NCBI GenBank assembly: GCA_020352775.1
Contig: CP070684.1
Location: 788,901 to 842,576 of the forward strand
Length of the DNA stretch: 53,676 nucleotides
Source: Candidatus Omnitrophota bacterium
GTDB lineage: Bacteria; Omnitrophota; Gorgyraeia; Duberdicusellales; 4484-171
Direction of reading: 5' to 3'
Shown here one piece after another: positions 1 through 8,957 of the stretch. Position numbers and translations under genes: made by a program. Every line of letters starts with the position of its first letter. Positions within the stretch are counted from its first letter, which is position 1. The notes below the pieces were generated by a model that saw only the letters and a list, made by a program, of their open reading frames with translations, was not told the DNA's origin and made no database searches.

Positions 1-483
1 GTTCTTTTTTATGCTGTAAATACGACATTGGCTGTGTTTCTTTCATGGGCAGCGGCATTAATGTTTGTTGCTTGTATTAGATGTATCGGTAGAGAGAAAG
101 AAAAAAGAAAAGAGTTTTATTTTTATATTTCTCAGATTTTATTATTTTTTTATGTAGGACTTGATGATCGTTTCCTTTTCCATGAAAGGATTGGGCGGCT
201 ATTTAAGATGAATGATGCCTATTTTGTTTTTATTCTTGGAATTGTAGAGATAGTGCTATTCATAAGTTTGGGAAATTTTAAGAGTTTGAGCCGATATCTT
301 AGATGGCACGTTTATTGGGCAGCGTTATTTTTTTGCATCATGTTTGTTGTTGATGTGTTTGTTCCTCGCGAGGCAATATTTAGATTATCTATAGAAGACC
401 TTTCAAAGACCTGGGGATTGCTGTGTGTATTTTTATTTGCATGGGGCATTTTTTCCGAGAAAATCGCAGCTCTCAAAAGTTAA
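1..483 (+). CDS. Polytopic membrane protein, 5' end outside window
   Basis: The frame is open from base 1, so the true start is probably upstream. A TTG at 28 is the first start-like codon inside the window but has no convincing ribosome binding site. The visible part is about 160 residues with four or five hydrophobic segments. Acidic or polar residues sit at membrane boundaries: GLDDRFLFHERIG in the middle, and FVVDVF followed by SIEDL near the C-terminus. The next gene (571-1518) shows the same pattern (FLDEISF, then LAVDVFIF and FIEELFE), so the two look like tandem relatives of one family. I do not recognise the family. The retained Asp/Glu/His residues in a membrane setting would fit an intramembrane enzyme or ion-coupled protein, but that is inference. 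It precedes a polysaccharide locus. Confidence 0.6.
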   Translation, partial: VLFYAVNTTLAVFLSWAAALMFVACIRCIGREKEKRKEFYFYISQILLFFYVGLDDRFLFHERIGRLFKMNDAYFVFILGIVEIVLFISLGNFKSLSRYLRWHVYWAALFFCIMFVVDVFVPREAIFRLSIEDLSKTWGLLCVFLFAWGIFSEKIAALKS

Positions 484-570
484 GCTATTGATAAATACTA
501 AAAATAGGATCGAAGTTAGAGGAGCGCGAGCGTTTTTCTATAAACATATTGGTGATATAGTTTTTTATCG

Positions 571-1518
571 ATGAAACTAGTACGCTTATACACTCTTGTA
601 GCAGCCGTTAATGTGTTCATCTTTTCAATGTTGTATATTTTTGTCCCACAGTCTGAACGGCTATTCAGAGGCGAAGATGTAGTAATGGAAAATATTTCAG
701 CGGTTTTATTTTTTATCGGGTTTTTGCTGAGTTTATTTTTCGTTCTGAAAACTAAAGAAAGAAAATATCGGAAGGCTTACTTTGCAATCCCAATAATTTG
801 CCTTATAGGGTTTTTAGATGAGATAAGCTTTGGTGCACGAATTATTAATTTTACAACACCGACATTTTATGGTGCTGAAATTGAACGCACGCATGATAGT
901 GTAGACATAATGTTTAGGGTATTAAAAGATTTTTTCATACATAATTTTTGGCTGAGTTTTTGTGTTTTTGTGATGGTTTGTGTTGTTATTTTGGGCAGGT
1001 TAAAAATAAAGGAGTTAGGCATAGATAAGGCTTGGTTTCGAAAAAACATAATTCGAATTGCATTTTTAGTTATTTTAATTACAGGGTGGGGATTATATGC
1101 TGCGTTTGGGCATCAACTCATCAAAGACATGTACGAAGGCAGGTCGATAGGTATTTTTAATAAAATCATAGAGCATCAAGATATACACCCTCTTAATTTT
1201 TATCTTGAAAAAGCAGATGGGGTAATGTTTATGGGTGCGGTTTTATGTATTATGTTATATATCTTGTATGACTTTTTTATTACATATCCCGGATGGCGAA
1301 GGAAGATTTCTGAAGTGTTAAGAGCTTATCCGGCCTTTAGGTTTGTATTGATTTCTATGGGGTTAATAGTTTTGTCGCTCGCAGTGGATGTATTCATTTT
1401 TGCCGAAAATATTTTTATATTTATAGAAGAACTGTTTGAGATTAATGCTGCTTTAGCATTAGTATTTGCTTCTTTCTCGATAATATATAAGCATCCAAAA
1501 GCTTCCTTGCCTTATTAA
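571..1518 (+). CDS. Polytopic membrane protein, paralogue of the preceding gene
   Basis: A 315-residue protein with about eight predicted membrane helices. The ATG follows a stretch with no clear Shine-Dalgarno sequence, so the start is moderately sure. Its distinctive features are an acidic FLDEISFGARI motif after the third helix, an ERTHDS segment in the following loop, and a C-terminal LAVDVFIF...FIEELFE region that lines up with the end of the partial upstream protein. No named domain is recognised. The relation to the neighbour rests on shared motif order, not on an alignment. It may belong to the polysaccharide locus that follows, but a 193-base gap with a promoter separates it from the PilZ gene. 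It could equally be a stand-alone membrane enzyme. Confidence 0.65.
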   Translation: MKLVRLYTLVAAVNVFIFSMLYIFVPQSERLFRGEDVVMENISAVLFFIGFLLSLFFVLKTKERKYRKAYFAIPIICLIGFLDEISFGARIINFTTPTFYGAEIERTHDSVDIMFRVLKDFFIHNFWLSFCVFVMVCVVILGRLKIKELGIDKAWFRKNIIRIAFLVILITGWGLYAAFGHQLIKDMYEGRSIGIFNKIIEHQDIHPLNFYLEKADGVMFMGAVLCIMLYILYDFFITYPGWRRKISEVLRAYPAFRFVLISMGLIVLSLAVDVFIFAENIFIFIEELFEINAALALVFASFSIIYKHPKASLPY

Positions 1519-1607
1519 AAAATACCCGCTTCTACAATATTCTTTAGGTTTACTATAGCGAGCTTGAGTTTTTGCCGCTATAATATTATCATGAGTTTCT
1601 AATCCGA

Positions 1608-1635
1608 TTGTAGTTCAAGGCCTTTATGGTATAAT
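1608..1635 (+). promoter_or_regulatory. Probable sigma70-type promoter of the PilZ gene
   Basis: TTGTAG (1608-1613), a 16-base spacer and a perfect TATAAT (1630-1635) preceded by TGG, an extended -10 feature. It lies about 75 bases before the PilZ start and after the stop of the membrane protein gene, so a transcription unit may begin here. Confidence 0.5.
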
Positions 1636-1711
1636 TGATACACTAAATATTTTTTCGCCAAAGGATACAATACATAATTATATTATTTTAATGTTAAGCT
1701 AAGGAGGAGAA

Positions 1712-2176
1712 ATGGCAAAGAAGATTAGAGAAACCGAACGTCGACATTTTATCCGTCATCCTATGTGTTTTCCCCTTAAATATAAAATTATCAAAAAGGG
1801 ACCAGCCAAAAAAATTAAGGAGGGCCGTTCTACTACAATAAATATTGGTCGTGGAGGGTTGCTGTTTTCGGCCAAGCACTCTGCTGAGTCAAACTCTGTA
1901 ATTATTGTACAGATTCCATTTGAAGATAAGATGTTTAATGTAAAGGCAAAAGTTGTTCACTGCACTAAACTTCCTGATTCAAAACTATATAATATAGGTG
2001 TTTGTTTTTTGAGGTTTAATGAAGCATTTAAAGTGAAGCTTATAGAGCAGATGTATCTCATTAGCGAATATCGTGATTTGAGGAGCTTGCAGTTAGGCAG
2101 AGAGATTTCTCTTCAGGAAGCTTCCAAGGAATGGATAAAGCGCTATTCTAAAAGATTCCAGAGACTTTACTGGTAG
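1712..2176 (+). CDS. PilZ domain protein (c-di-GMP binding)
   Basis: A 154-residue soluble protein with one PilZ domain. Near the N-terminus RRHFIRHP carries the RxxxR element that contacts cyclic di-GMP. About 35 residues later TINIGRGGLLF occupies the place of the second motif, usually (D/N)xSxxG; the serine is glycine here. That could lower affinity, although the Asn and final Gly remain. The start is well supported by AAGGAGGA at 1701-1708. PilZ proteins act as c-di-GMP effectors, often on polysaccharide synthesis or motility. Its place at the head of a polysaccharide locus suggests that second messenger controls the locus after transcription. The C-terminal 50 residues are basic and not recognised. 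Confidence 0.85.
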   Translation: MAKKIRETERRHFIRHPMCFPLKYKIIKKGPAKKIKEGRSTTINIGRGGLLFSAKHSAESNSVIIVQIPFEDKMFNVKAKVVHCTKLPDSKLYNIGVCFLRFNEAFKVKLIEQMYLISEYRDLRSLQLGREISLQEASKEWIKRYSKRFQRLYW

Positions 2177-2201
2177 CTCATTAATTTCCTCTACTTTTAT
2201 A

Positions 2202-3374
2202 ATGCGGATAGCGTATGTAACTAGCTACAACGTTTTGAATCCACGGAATTGGCATCAACTCCGATTAGGGCCTTATGGTAGGGGATATTATATCGCAAGA
2301 GCTTTAAAGGACCAGTCATTTGCCCTCGATTATATCTGTCCCCTTAAAAAAATACCTTCATTACCAGTTGCCTTTAAGCTAGTTTTTTATTCCTTCGTAA
2401 AGAAAAAAAGGTATTTTCACTGGGTTGATCCATACATATTGAAAAATTATGCACGTCAAATTTCTCAAAAATTACACTATTTAAATTCAGATATAATATT
2501 TTCTCCTGAAAATGTAGGGACACTTTCTTATTTGGAATGTAAGCAGCCGATTGTTATGTGGACCGATGCACCCAAAGCTGCAATGATTGATTATTACCCT
2601 AGTTATTATAATCTTTGCGATGAGACCACAAGGGATATTTTTGAAATGGAGAAGCTTGCATTTAATAGATGCAAGCTTTTAATATTTTCTTCTAATTGGG
2701 GAGCAAAGAAGGCAGCTGACATTTATAAGATTGACTCATCTAAAATAAAAGTAATTCCTGCCGGAGCAAATATTGATTATCAGCGAGGTGAGGAAGAAGT
2801 CAGCGCGATAATAAACTCTAGAAGTACCGATGTTTGTCGCTTGCTCTTTCTCGGTGCTGATTGGTTGAGGAAGGGTGGGGATATAGCGGTTGCCGTAGCC
2901 GAAGAATTGAATAAGAAAGGGTTGCCCGTAGAATTAACCATAGTAGGATCTAAGCCTATTACGTCTGAGCCCTTGCCTTCCTTTGTGAAATCAGTAGGTT
3001 TTCTCAATAAAACTACCAAAGAAGGGAGGGAAAAATTAGAGAGTTTATTGAAAGAGTCTCATTTTTTGATTTTACCTTCACGGGCAGAGGCTTACGGTAT
3101 TGTTTTGCCAGAAGCAAATTCTTATGGGGTTCCTTGCCTAACCACAAATGCCGGTGGAATACCTACTATTGTCAAGGATGGGTTGAACGGTAAGATTTTT
3201 TCAACAGATGCTAATACGGGCGAATATTGTTCGTATGTTTCTGATTTATTTTCTGACTTTTCTCGGTATAAGCAACTAGCCTTATCTTCGTTTAATGAAT
3301 TCAAGACACGGTTTGATTGGTCAGCTGTAGGAGAGACTCTAAAGAATTTGCTTAATGAGTCTTGTATTAATTGA
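2202..3374 (+). CDS. GT4-type glycosyltransferase
   Basis: A 390-residue GT-B fold enzyme that would transfer a sugar from a nucleotide donor to a growing lipid-linked glycan on the cytoplasmic face. The C-terminal Rossmann half shows the GT4 pattern: LFLGADWLRKGGDIAV, then the acidic pair in PSRAEAYGIVLPEA (E-x7-E), then GGIPTIVKDGLNG. The N-terminal half is less conserved, as expected for the acceptor domain. Length is normal for the family. The ATG at 2202 lacks a strong Shine-Dalgarno sequence, and the gene follows the PilZ gene by 25 bases, so co-transcription is likely. Donor and acceptor cannot be read from sequence. Confidence 0.88.
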   Translation: MRIAYVTSYNVLNPRNWHQLRLGPYGRGYYIARALKDQSFALDYICPLKKIPSLPVAFKLVFYSFVKKKRYFHWVDPYILKNYARQISQKLHYLNSDIIFSPENVGTLSYLECKQPIVMWTDAPKAAMIDYYPSYYNLCDETTRDIFEMEKLAFNRCKLLIFSSNWGAKKAADIYKIDSSKIKVIPAGANIDYQRGEEEVSAIINSRSTDVCRLLFLGADWLRKGGDIAVAVAEELNKKGLPVELTIVGSKPITSEPLPSFVKSVGFLNKTTKEGREKLESLLKESHFLILPSRAEAYGIVLPEANSYGVPCLTTNAGGIPTIVKDGLNGKIFSTDANTGEYCSYVSDLFSDFSRYKQLALSSFNEFKTRFDWSAVGETLKNLLNESCIN

Positions 3375-3402
3375 GATCGAGATAAAAAAGATATAGAGTT
3401 TT

Positions 3403-4941
3403 ATGATTTATCAGGGAAACAATGAAATCATGTTTGGCGAACCCGAACCTCTAACCGATAGAATAGTCAAGGGATCAGCCTGGGTCTATTTAACGAGCAT
3501 CTTGAGACGCATTATTATGTTAATAAAGGTAGCTGTTTTGGCACGGCTCTTATCGCCCAGAGATTTTGGTTTATTTGGCATTGTTACGTTAACCGTTATG
3601 ACATTAAGAGAATTTTCTGAGACTGGTATGCATCTATCACTCATTCATAAAAAAGAAAATACAGAACAATACCTTGACACGGCTTGGACATTGGGAATTG
3701 TCCGGGGATTAGCGATGGGAATAGTATTATTTTTCTTGGCTCCTACAATTAGCTGGTTTTTCCAGGAGCCGAGAGTAACGCCACTTTTGCAGGTGATGAG
3801 TGGTTACTTTATGCTTTTGGGGTTTACAAACATTGGAATCGTATATTTTAAAAAGGAATTAAGATTCCATAAGCACTTTATTTTTGAAATAATAAATGCA
3901 ACTAGTTCATTATTAGTGGGCATATTTTTAGCATATAAACTTCGTTCTGTCTGGGCTTTGGTTTTTGCGGAACTAACCTGGATTGCCATGCGTTTTTTAT
4001 TGTCTTATGTGATGCATCCATATCGGCCTTCTTGGGATTTAGATTTTAGTAAGGCGAAAGAATTATTGCACTATGGGAAATGGATATTGGCAACTACCGT
4101 TACTGTTTGGCTGATAACCCATTTTGATCATTTAATGGTCGGAAAGTTTTTAGGGGCTAGCGCATTAGGATTTTATGCCGTCGCTTATAAGTTTTCATTA
4201 GTTTCTATGCAGGAAATTAAGTTCACTTTAATACGTGTTGTTTTTCCTGGGTATGCCAAAATACAAGCCGATAAAGACAGGCTTAAGCGTGGATTTGATA
4301 GGATTTTTCAGTTAGTAACCTTTTTGTCTATTCCTATATGTGTTGGTGTGATTTTGGTAGCACCTTATTTTGTTAGGAATGTTTTGGGAGGCAAGTGGGA
4401 AGGGTCTATTTTGCCGTTACAAATTTTAATGCTTGCCCAGCTCATAAAAATAATTACATCAACTGGAACCCCGATATTTTTAGGGGTAGGCAAACCCAAA
4501 TATGATTTTTACATGCAATTAGCGGGTGGTATTACTTTATTGGTAGTGATTTATCCTTTTATTAAGTGGTTTAAGCTTGCTGGCGTATCTTGGGCAGTTG
4601 TGGCAAGCGCTGCCATGATGCTTTTACCTTTTCTTCTTGGTGCCAGAAAAGTTTCTCAACTCAAAATCAGAGAGTTTGGTGCAAGACTGCTTCTTCCAAT
4701 TTTGAGTGTATTTTTGATGACGCCTTTTGTGATTTATATATTATCCTATATTGAAAATAAACCCACCAATGTAACCATTAGCATGATTCAGTTAGTGGGA
4801 TTAGTAATCGCAGGTGCATTGATTTATTTTTCTTGTGCATATGCTCTTAGTAAAAAGTTGCGCTTTGTCACGATCGCGAAAGACCTTAAAGAAGTTTTTA
4901 GGGTTATCAGCAGTCAGTTTAGGGTTAAAGAAGGAGATTAA
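3403..4941 (+). CDS. Wzx-type polysaccharide flippase (MOP superfamily)
   Basis: A 512-residue protein with roughly 12-14 hydrophobic helices and the typical N-terminal pattern of the polysaccharide-transport branch of the MOP/MATE superfamily (DRIVKGSAWVYLTS, then ARLLSPRDFGLFGIV). Such proteins move undecaprenyl-linked repeat units across the inner membrane. ATG 3403 gives the long form. A second in-frame ATG at 3430 (MFGEPEPLTDRIVKG) gives a protein starting closer to the family consensus, and neither has a strong ribosome binding site. Being between glycosyltransferases and Wzy-like proteins fits a Wzx/Wzy-dependent pathway. The substrate is unknown. Confidence 0.9.
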   Translation: MIYQGNNEIMFGEPEPLTDRIVKGSAWVYLTSILRRIIMLIKVAVLARLLSPRDFGLFGIVTLTVMTLREFSETGMHLSLIHKKENTEQYLDTAWTLGIVRGLAMGIVLFFLAPTISWFFQEPRVTPLLQVMSGYFMLLGFTNIGIVYFKKELRFHKHFIFEIINATSSLLVGIFLAYKLRSVWALVFAELTWIAMRFLLSYVMHPYRPSWDLDFSKAKELLHYGKWILATTVTVWLITHFDHLMVGKFLGASALGFYAVAYKFSLVSMQEIKFTLIRVVFPGYAKIQADKDRLKRGFDRIFQLVTFLSIPICVGVILVAPYFVRNVLGGKWEGSILPLQILMLAQLIKIITSTGTPIFLGVGKPKYDFYMQLAGGITLLVVIYPFIKWFKLAGVSWAVVASAAMMLLPFLLGARKVSQLKIREFGARLLLPILSVFLMTPFVIYILSYIENKPTNVTISMIQLVGLVIAGALIYFSCAYALSKKLRFVTIAKDLKEVFRVISSQFRVKEGD

Positions 4942-5003
4942 ATAAATTTTGATAGAATAAAATATACTCTCGGTTACATTTTTAGCTCAATTTAGACATT
5001 AAA

Positions 5004-6374
5004 ATGAAGGTTAAATCCATTAAAAATAATACATTATCATTATCGGGCAAAAGAGTCATTACCGAGATACCTTTTTTGGCAGTTTTTCTTGCCTTGGTAG
5101 TTTCTTTTTCTATTTTATTTATGGATACGGCAGTTGGTAAAGTAGTCATACCTTTGGCTGTTATCACAGCAGCATTGATACTTCAATATCCCAAAGTATA
5201 TTTTATCTTATTTTTGATTTTGAGGCCTTCTCTTGATTTAGGGTCTGATCAAGCGGTTATCGGAAATATAAATCCGGCTTCAATCGCCACTTTATTTTTG
5301 GTTCTTGTTGGGGTTGGTATCTTGTTTAAGAAAGAAAATCTTATGAAAATCAAAGAGAACAAAACTTTGATAAATCTAAACAAACTATTTTTATTTTTTG
5401 TGTTCATCAGTCTATTTTCTTTGTTTAATGTAAAAAACGTTCTAATCTTTATAATGGATTTGTTACGATTTGTTACGATAATAATTATTTTTGACTACGC
5501 ATACATTTATTTTTCGGATCGAAAGGATTTTGATAAGTTATTCTTGATAATTTTGGCTTCAGCCTTTTTGCCGCTTTGCCTTGGACTGGTACAGTATTTA
5601 TTTAAGGTAGGTTATCACGGTGGGGAGTTTAATAGAGTCACTGGAACTTTTGTTCATCCTAATGTATTTGCTCAATATTTAGCCATAATTATATTGATGA
5701 TATTGTATTTTCTTGAAACGCGCAAGATAGGGCTGGTTTTAAAAATTGCTTTATTTCTGTTGCTTGGCTTGATTGCGTTTGAAATAATTCAGACATATTC
5801 TCGCGCTACCTGGATTGCATTGGTTTCAGTGCTGATGCTATTCAGTTTATATTATCGGGTATCAAAAAAATTATTATTTTATTTTTTATTAGGCGTCATG
5901 TTGATTTTATTTTTGCCTCAAATCAGAGAACGTTTTATGGACATAATATCGCCCAAAATATATCACCGCAGCTCCTGGGAATGGCGCAAAATGGTTTGGG
6001 AAGATACTAGCAGTGAAATAAAGAAACATCCTATTGTTGGGCATGGGCTCGGAGCGTATGAACAAACTTTTTTATTTATGGCGCATAATGATTATTTGAG
6101 ATTGGCTTTTGAGGTTGGTTTACTTGGGCTATTAAGTTATCTAGCTTTTTTGCTTTATCTTTTAAGCAAATCATTTAAGAATTTTATGAAAACAATGGAT
6201 ATTTCTGCAAAAGACCGGTATCTTACATTAATATGTTTGATCATGATGTTATTGATTATGAGCGTAGTTGCCAATATGGCACGAGCTATTGTAGTTTTAA
6301 TATATTTATTTTGTTTAGCGGGGGCATTCCTAGGCATTGAGGCCGCGAAAGAAAATAATTTGGATTCTGTTTAA
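5004..6374 (+). CDS. O-antigen polymerase/ligase family protein (Wzy_C)
   Basis: A 456-residue inner-membrane protein with about 12 helices. The family signature is in the second half: QTYSRATWIALVSV in a helix, then a large periplasmic loop with RMVWEDTSSEIKKHPIVGHG and GLGAYEQ, ending in HNDYLRLAFEVGLLGLLSY. This arrangement is the Wzy_C (PF04932) core of O-antigen polymerases and WaaL-type ligases, which use undecaprenyl-linked glycans in the periplasm. Polymerase and ligase cannot be told apart by sequence alone. A second member of the family lies at 10165-11421. The 62-base gap upstream is very AT-rich, with no clear Shine-Dalgarno sequence. Confidence 0.88.
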   Translation: MKVKSIKNNTLSLSGKRVITEIPFLAVFLALVVSFSILFMDTAVGKVVIPLAVITAALILQYPKVYFILFLILRPSLDLGSDQAVIGNINPASIATLFLVLVGVGILFKKENLMKIKENKTLINLNKLFLFFVFISLFSLFNVKNVLIFIMDLLRFVTIIIIFDYAYIYFSDRKDFDKLFLIILASAFLPLCLGLVQYLFKVGYHGGEFNRVTGTFVHPNVFAQYLAIIILMILYFLETRKIGLVLKIALFLLLGLIAFEIIQTYSRATWIALVSVLMLFSLYYRVSKKLLFYFLLGVMLILFLPQIRERFMDIISPKIYHRSSWEWRKMVWEDTSSEIKKHPIVGHGLGAYEQTFLFMAHNDYLRLAFEVGLLGLLSYLAFLLYLLSKSFKNFMKTMDISAKDRYLTLICLIMMLLIMSVVANMARAIVVLIYLFCLAGAFLGIEAAKENNLDSV

Positions 6375-6509
6375 TTAGCATATATTTTGTGGAGATAAAA
6401 GAGCTGGATGTTGATGAGCATTTTAATTGTGTCATAGCAGAAAAAAGCTAAGACTGGAATTTGGGAGAAGATAAGCTTTGCGTGTTTGCAAGAATACTTC
6501 GACAAAAAC

Positions 6510-7751
6510 ATGAGGATTCTTCTAATTAATAAATTTCTATATCCTAAAGGAGGAGCTGAAAAAAGTACGCTTGAAATAGGAAAATTGTTGTCATTCAAGG
6601 GACATGAAGTTATGTTTTGGGGCATGCAGCATCCCTTGAATCCAGAATATCCATATAAGGATTATTTTGTTTCACGCGTTGACTTTGATGATCCCGGCAA
6701 TATTAAGGACCAAATAATATCAGCCTCAAATGTCCTTTATTCTTTGGAGGCAAAACGAAACATAGAAAGGTTAATTAAAATAAAAAAACCTGATATCGTA
6801 CACCTCAATAATTTTGCTCACCAAATTTCACCTTCGATATTGGATGTTTTTAAAAAATATAACATACCTATGGTGATGAGTATACGCGATTATAAATTAG
6901 TATGTGCTTCCTATTTGATGATTGCCAAGGGTAAAATCTGCGAAGCTTGCAAAAGGAATAAATACTATCAGTGTTTTTCAAAGGGATGCGTTAAAGATTC
7001 AAAACTAAAAAGTCTTTTGAGCACCATAGAAATGTATTTACATCATAAAATATTACATATTTATGATTGCATTGATGTTTTTATTTCACCAAGCAAATTT
7101 TTAAAGTCCAAGGTCGAAGAGATGGGATTTAAAGGTAGGATCATTTATCTGCCAAATTTTGCAAATACCGAGATGTTTAATCCAGAATTTAGTTGGCAGG
7201 AGGATTCTGTTGTCTATTTTGGCCGGCTGTCAAGAGAAAAAGGTTTATTTACTTTACTGAAGGCAGTCAAGGGGTTAGAGGGGGTCTCGCTTAAAATTAT
7301 TGGCGAGGGCCCAATTCAAAAGGAATTAGGGGAGAAAGTCAAAAAAGAGAATATTAGAAATGTGTATTTTTTGGGATATCGAAAAGGGGAAGATTTAAAA
7401 AATGAGATCAGAAAATCAAAGTTTGTAGTTTTGCCTTCTGAATGGTATGAAAATAACCCGCGCTCAATCATCGAGGGTTTTGCTTTCGGCAAATCTGCCA
7501 TTGGCGCTCGCATTGGAGGAATTCCTGAGTTGGTAAAAGATGGAGAAACGGGGTTAACTTTCGAAGCAGCAAGCATAGAAGATTTGCGTTCAAAAATTAA
7601 ATGTTTATTCAATAATCCTGATAAAATTGTTAAAATGGGCAAGAATGCGAGATTATTTGTTGAGAGGGAACTAAATCCTGAAAGACATTATCAGGGGTTA
7701 ATGCAGGTATATGAGCAGGCGGCCCGGCGAAGACCAAAAGTTGGCGGATAA
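6510..7751 (+). CDS. GT4-type glycosyltransferase
   Basis: A 413-residue GT-B enzyme. I place the start at ATG 6510 (MRILLINKFLYPKGGAEKS) because this is the standard first strand and glycine-rich loop of GT4 enzymes; the open frame extends eight codons further to a TTG. The C-terminal half has VVYFGRLSREKGLFTLL, the catalytic region PSEWYENNPRSIIEGFAFGK and GGIPELVKDGETG. A Cys cluster near residues 140-165 (ICEACKRNKYYQCFSKGC) could bind zinc or form disulfides and is known from some family members. A 135-base gap before the gene holds nothing I recognise. It presumably adds one sugar of the repeat unit. Confidence 0.88.
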   Translation: MRILLINKFLYPKGGAEKSTLEIGKLLSFKGHEVMFWGMQHPLNPEYPYKDYFVSRVDFDDPGNIKDQIISASNVLYSLEAKRNIERLIKIKKPDIVHLNNFAHQISPSILDVFKKYNIPMVMSIRDYKLVCASYLMIAKGKICEACKRNKYYQCFSKGCVKDSKLKSLLSTIEMYLHHKILHIYDCIDVFISPSKFLKSKVEEMGFKGRIIYLPNFANTEMFNPEFSWQEDSVVYFGRLSREKGLFTLLKAVKGLEGVSLKIIGEGPIQKELGEKVKKENIRNVYFLGYRKGEDLKNEIRKSKFVVLPSEWYENNPRSIIEGFAFGKSAIGARIGGIPELVKDGETGLTFEAASIEDLRSKIKCLFNNPDKIVKMGKNARLFVERELNPERHYQGLMQVYEQAARRRPKVGG

Positions 7752-7836
7752 ATTGTGGGTAAATTGATGAAAAAATAATTTTCATTGTCGCTGCAGAAAT
7801 AGAAAAACATGATAAAATAATTGTTGTGAAAGCAAG

Positions 7837-8949
7837 ATGAAGATAGCAGTTTTAGGCACAAGAGGTTTTCCTGGTATACAAGGTGGGGTGGAGATGCATT
7901 GTGAGCAGCTGTATACCAGACTGGCAAAAATGGGGTGTGAGGTAACTGTGTTTACAAGAAAACACCTTGTAAATCCAGAGATTAAAAGTTATAAAAATGT
8001 TAAATTTATTCCCCTAGATGTTCCTCCTAAAAAATCAGTCGAGGCAATATATCATACTTTCAAAGGTGTTTTTGCTGCCAAAAAAATAAATCCTGATATC
8101 GTACACATTCATGCTGTTGGGCCATCTTTGTTGATTCTCTTGGCCCGATTGTTAGGGTTAAAAACAGTTATGACCAATCACGGCCCAGACTACAAAAGGA
8201 TGAAATGGGGGTGGGTTGGTAAAATCGCATTAAGAGCAGGGGAGTTGGTAGGCAGTTATTTTGCTAATGAGATAATTTGTATTTCTGAACCCATTGCGCG
8301 CAAGATTAAAAGAAAATTCAAAAGAAAACCCCATGTAATACCCAATGGGGTCGAAATGGCTGGAATTTTAGAATCCGACAGCGCACTCAAAAAATATTCT
8401 TTGACAAAAGGTAAATATATATTAGCGGTAGGCAGATTTGTTCCTGAGAAAGGGTTTTGTGAATTGGCAGATGCTTTTCTCAAGGCGAAATTAAGAGAGT
8501 GGAAGTTAGTTATTGTTGGTGAGGCCGGCCATGAAAAAAAATATAGCTTTGCCTTAGAGAAGAAAGCTAAACGAAGAGATAATATTGTTTTAACTGGATT
8601 TTTAACTGGAAAGCCCTTAGGAGAATTATACAGCCACGCTGGTTTATTTGTTATGCCCTCTTATTATGAGGGTTTATCAATAGTTTTTCTGGAAGCTTTA
8701 AGCCATGGTTTATTGTGTTTGGTTAGTGATATTCCTGCCAATCGCTTTATATCTTTACCAGAGCAAAATTATTTTCCAGCCGGAAACATTAGACGATTGT
8801 CCGAAAAATTACAAGAATTTATCAAAGTTTCTTTTTCTCCAGAACAAAAGCATCAACAAATGGAAATTATACGCCAAAATTATAATTGGGATGATATCGC
8901 GAGGAAAACCCTAGATGTATATCGAAAGGTAAGTAGTAATCCCGCCTAA
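7837..8949 (+). CDS. GT4-type glycosyltransferase
   Basis: A 370-residue GT-B enzyme beginning with the very typical KIAVLGTRGFPGIQGGVEMH, a donor/acceptor loop signature seen in exopolysaccharide GT4 enzymes. Further motifs are TNHGPDYKR, ISEPIARKIKRKF with VIPNGVE, ILAVGRFVPEKGF, and the E-x7-E region PSYYEGLSIVFLEALSHG. The length is normal. The gene follows the previous glycosyltransferase by 85 bases with no terminator. Specificity cannot be assigned; rhamnosyl- and glucosyltransferases share this N-terminal pattern. Confidence 0.9.
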   Translation: MKIAVLGTRGFPGIQGGVEMHCEQLYTRLAKMGCEVTVFTRKHLVNPEIKSYKNVKFIPLDVPPKKSVEAIYHTFKGVFAAKKINPDIVHIHAVGPSLLILLARLLGLKTVMTNHGPDYKRMKWGWVGKIALRAGELVGSYFANEIICISEPIARKIKRKFKRKPHVIPNGVEMAGILESDSALKKYSLTKGKYILAVGRFVPEKGFCELADAFLKAKLREWKLVIVGEAGHEKKYSFALEKKAKRRDNIVLTGFLTGKPLGELYSHAGLFVMPSYYEGLSIVFLEALSHGLLCLVSDIPANRFISLPEQNYFPAGNIRRLSEKLQEFIKVSFSPEQKHQQMEIIRQNYNWDDIARKTLDVYRKVSSNPA

Positions 8950-8957
8950 CAGTAAAT

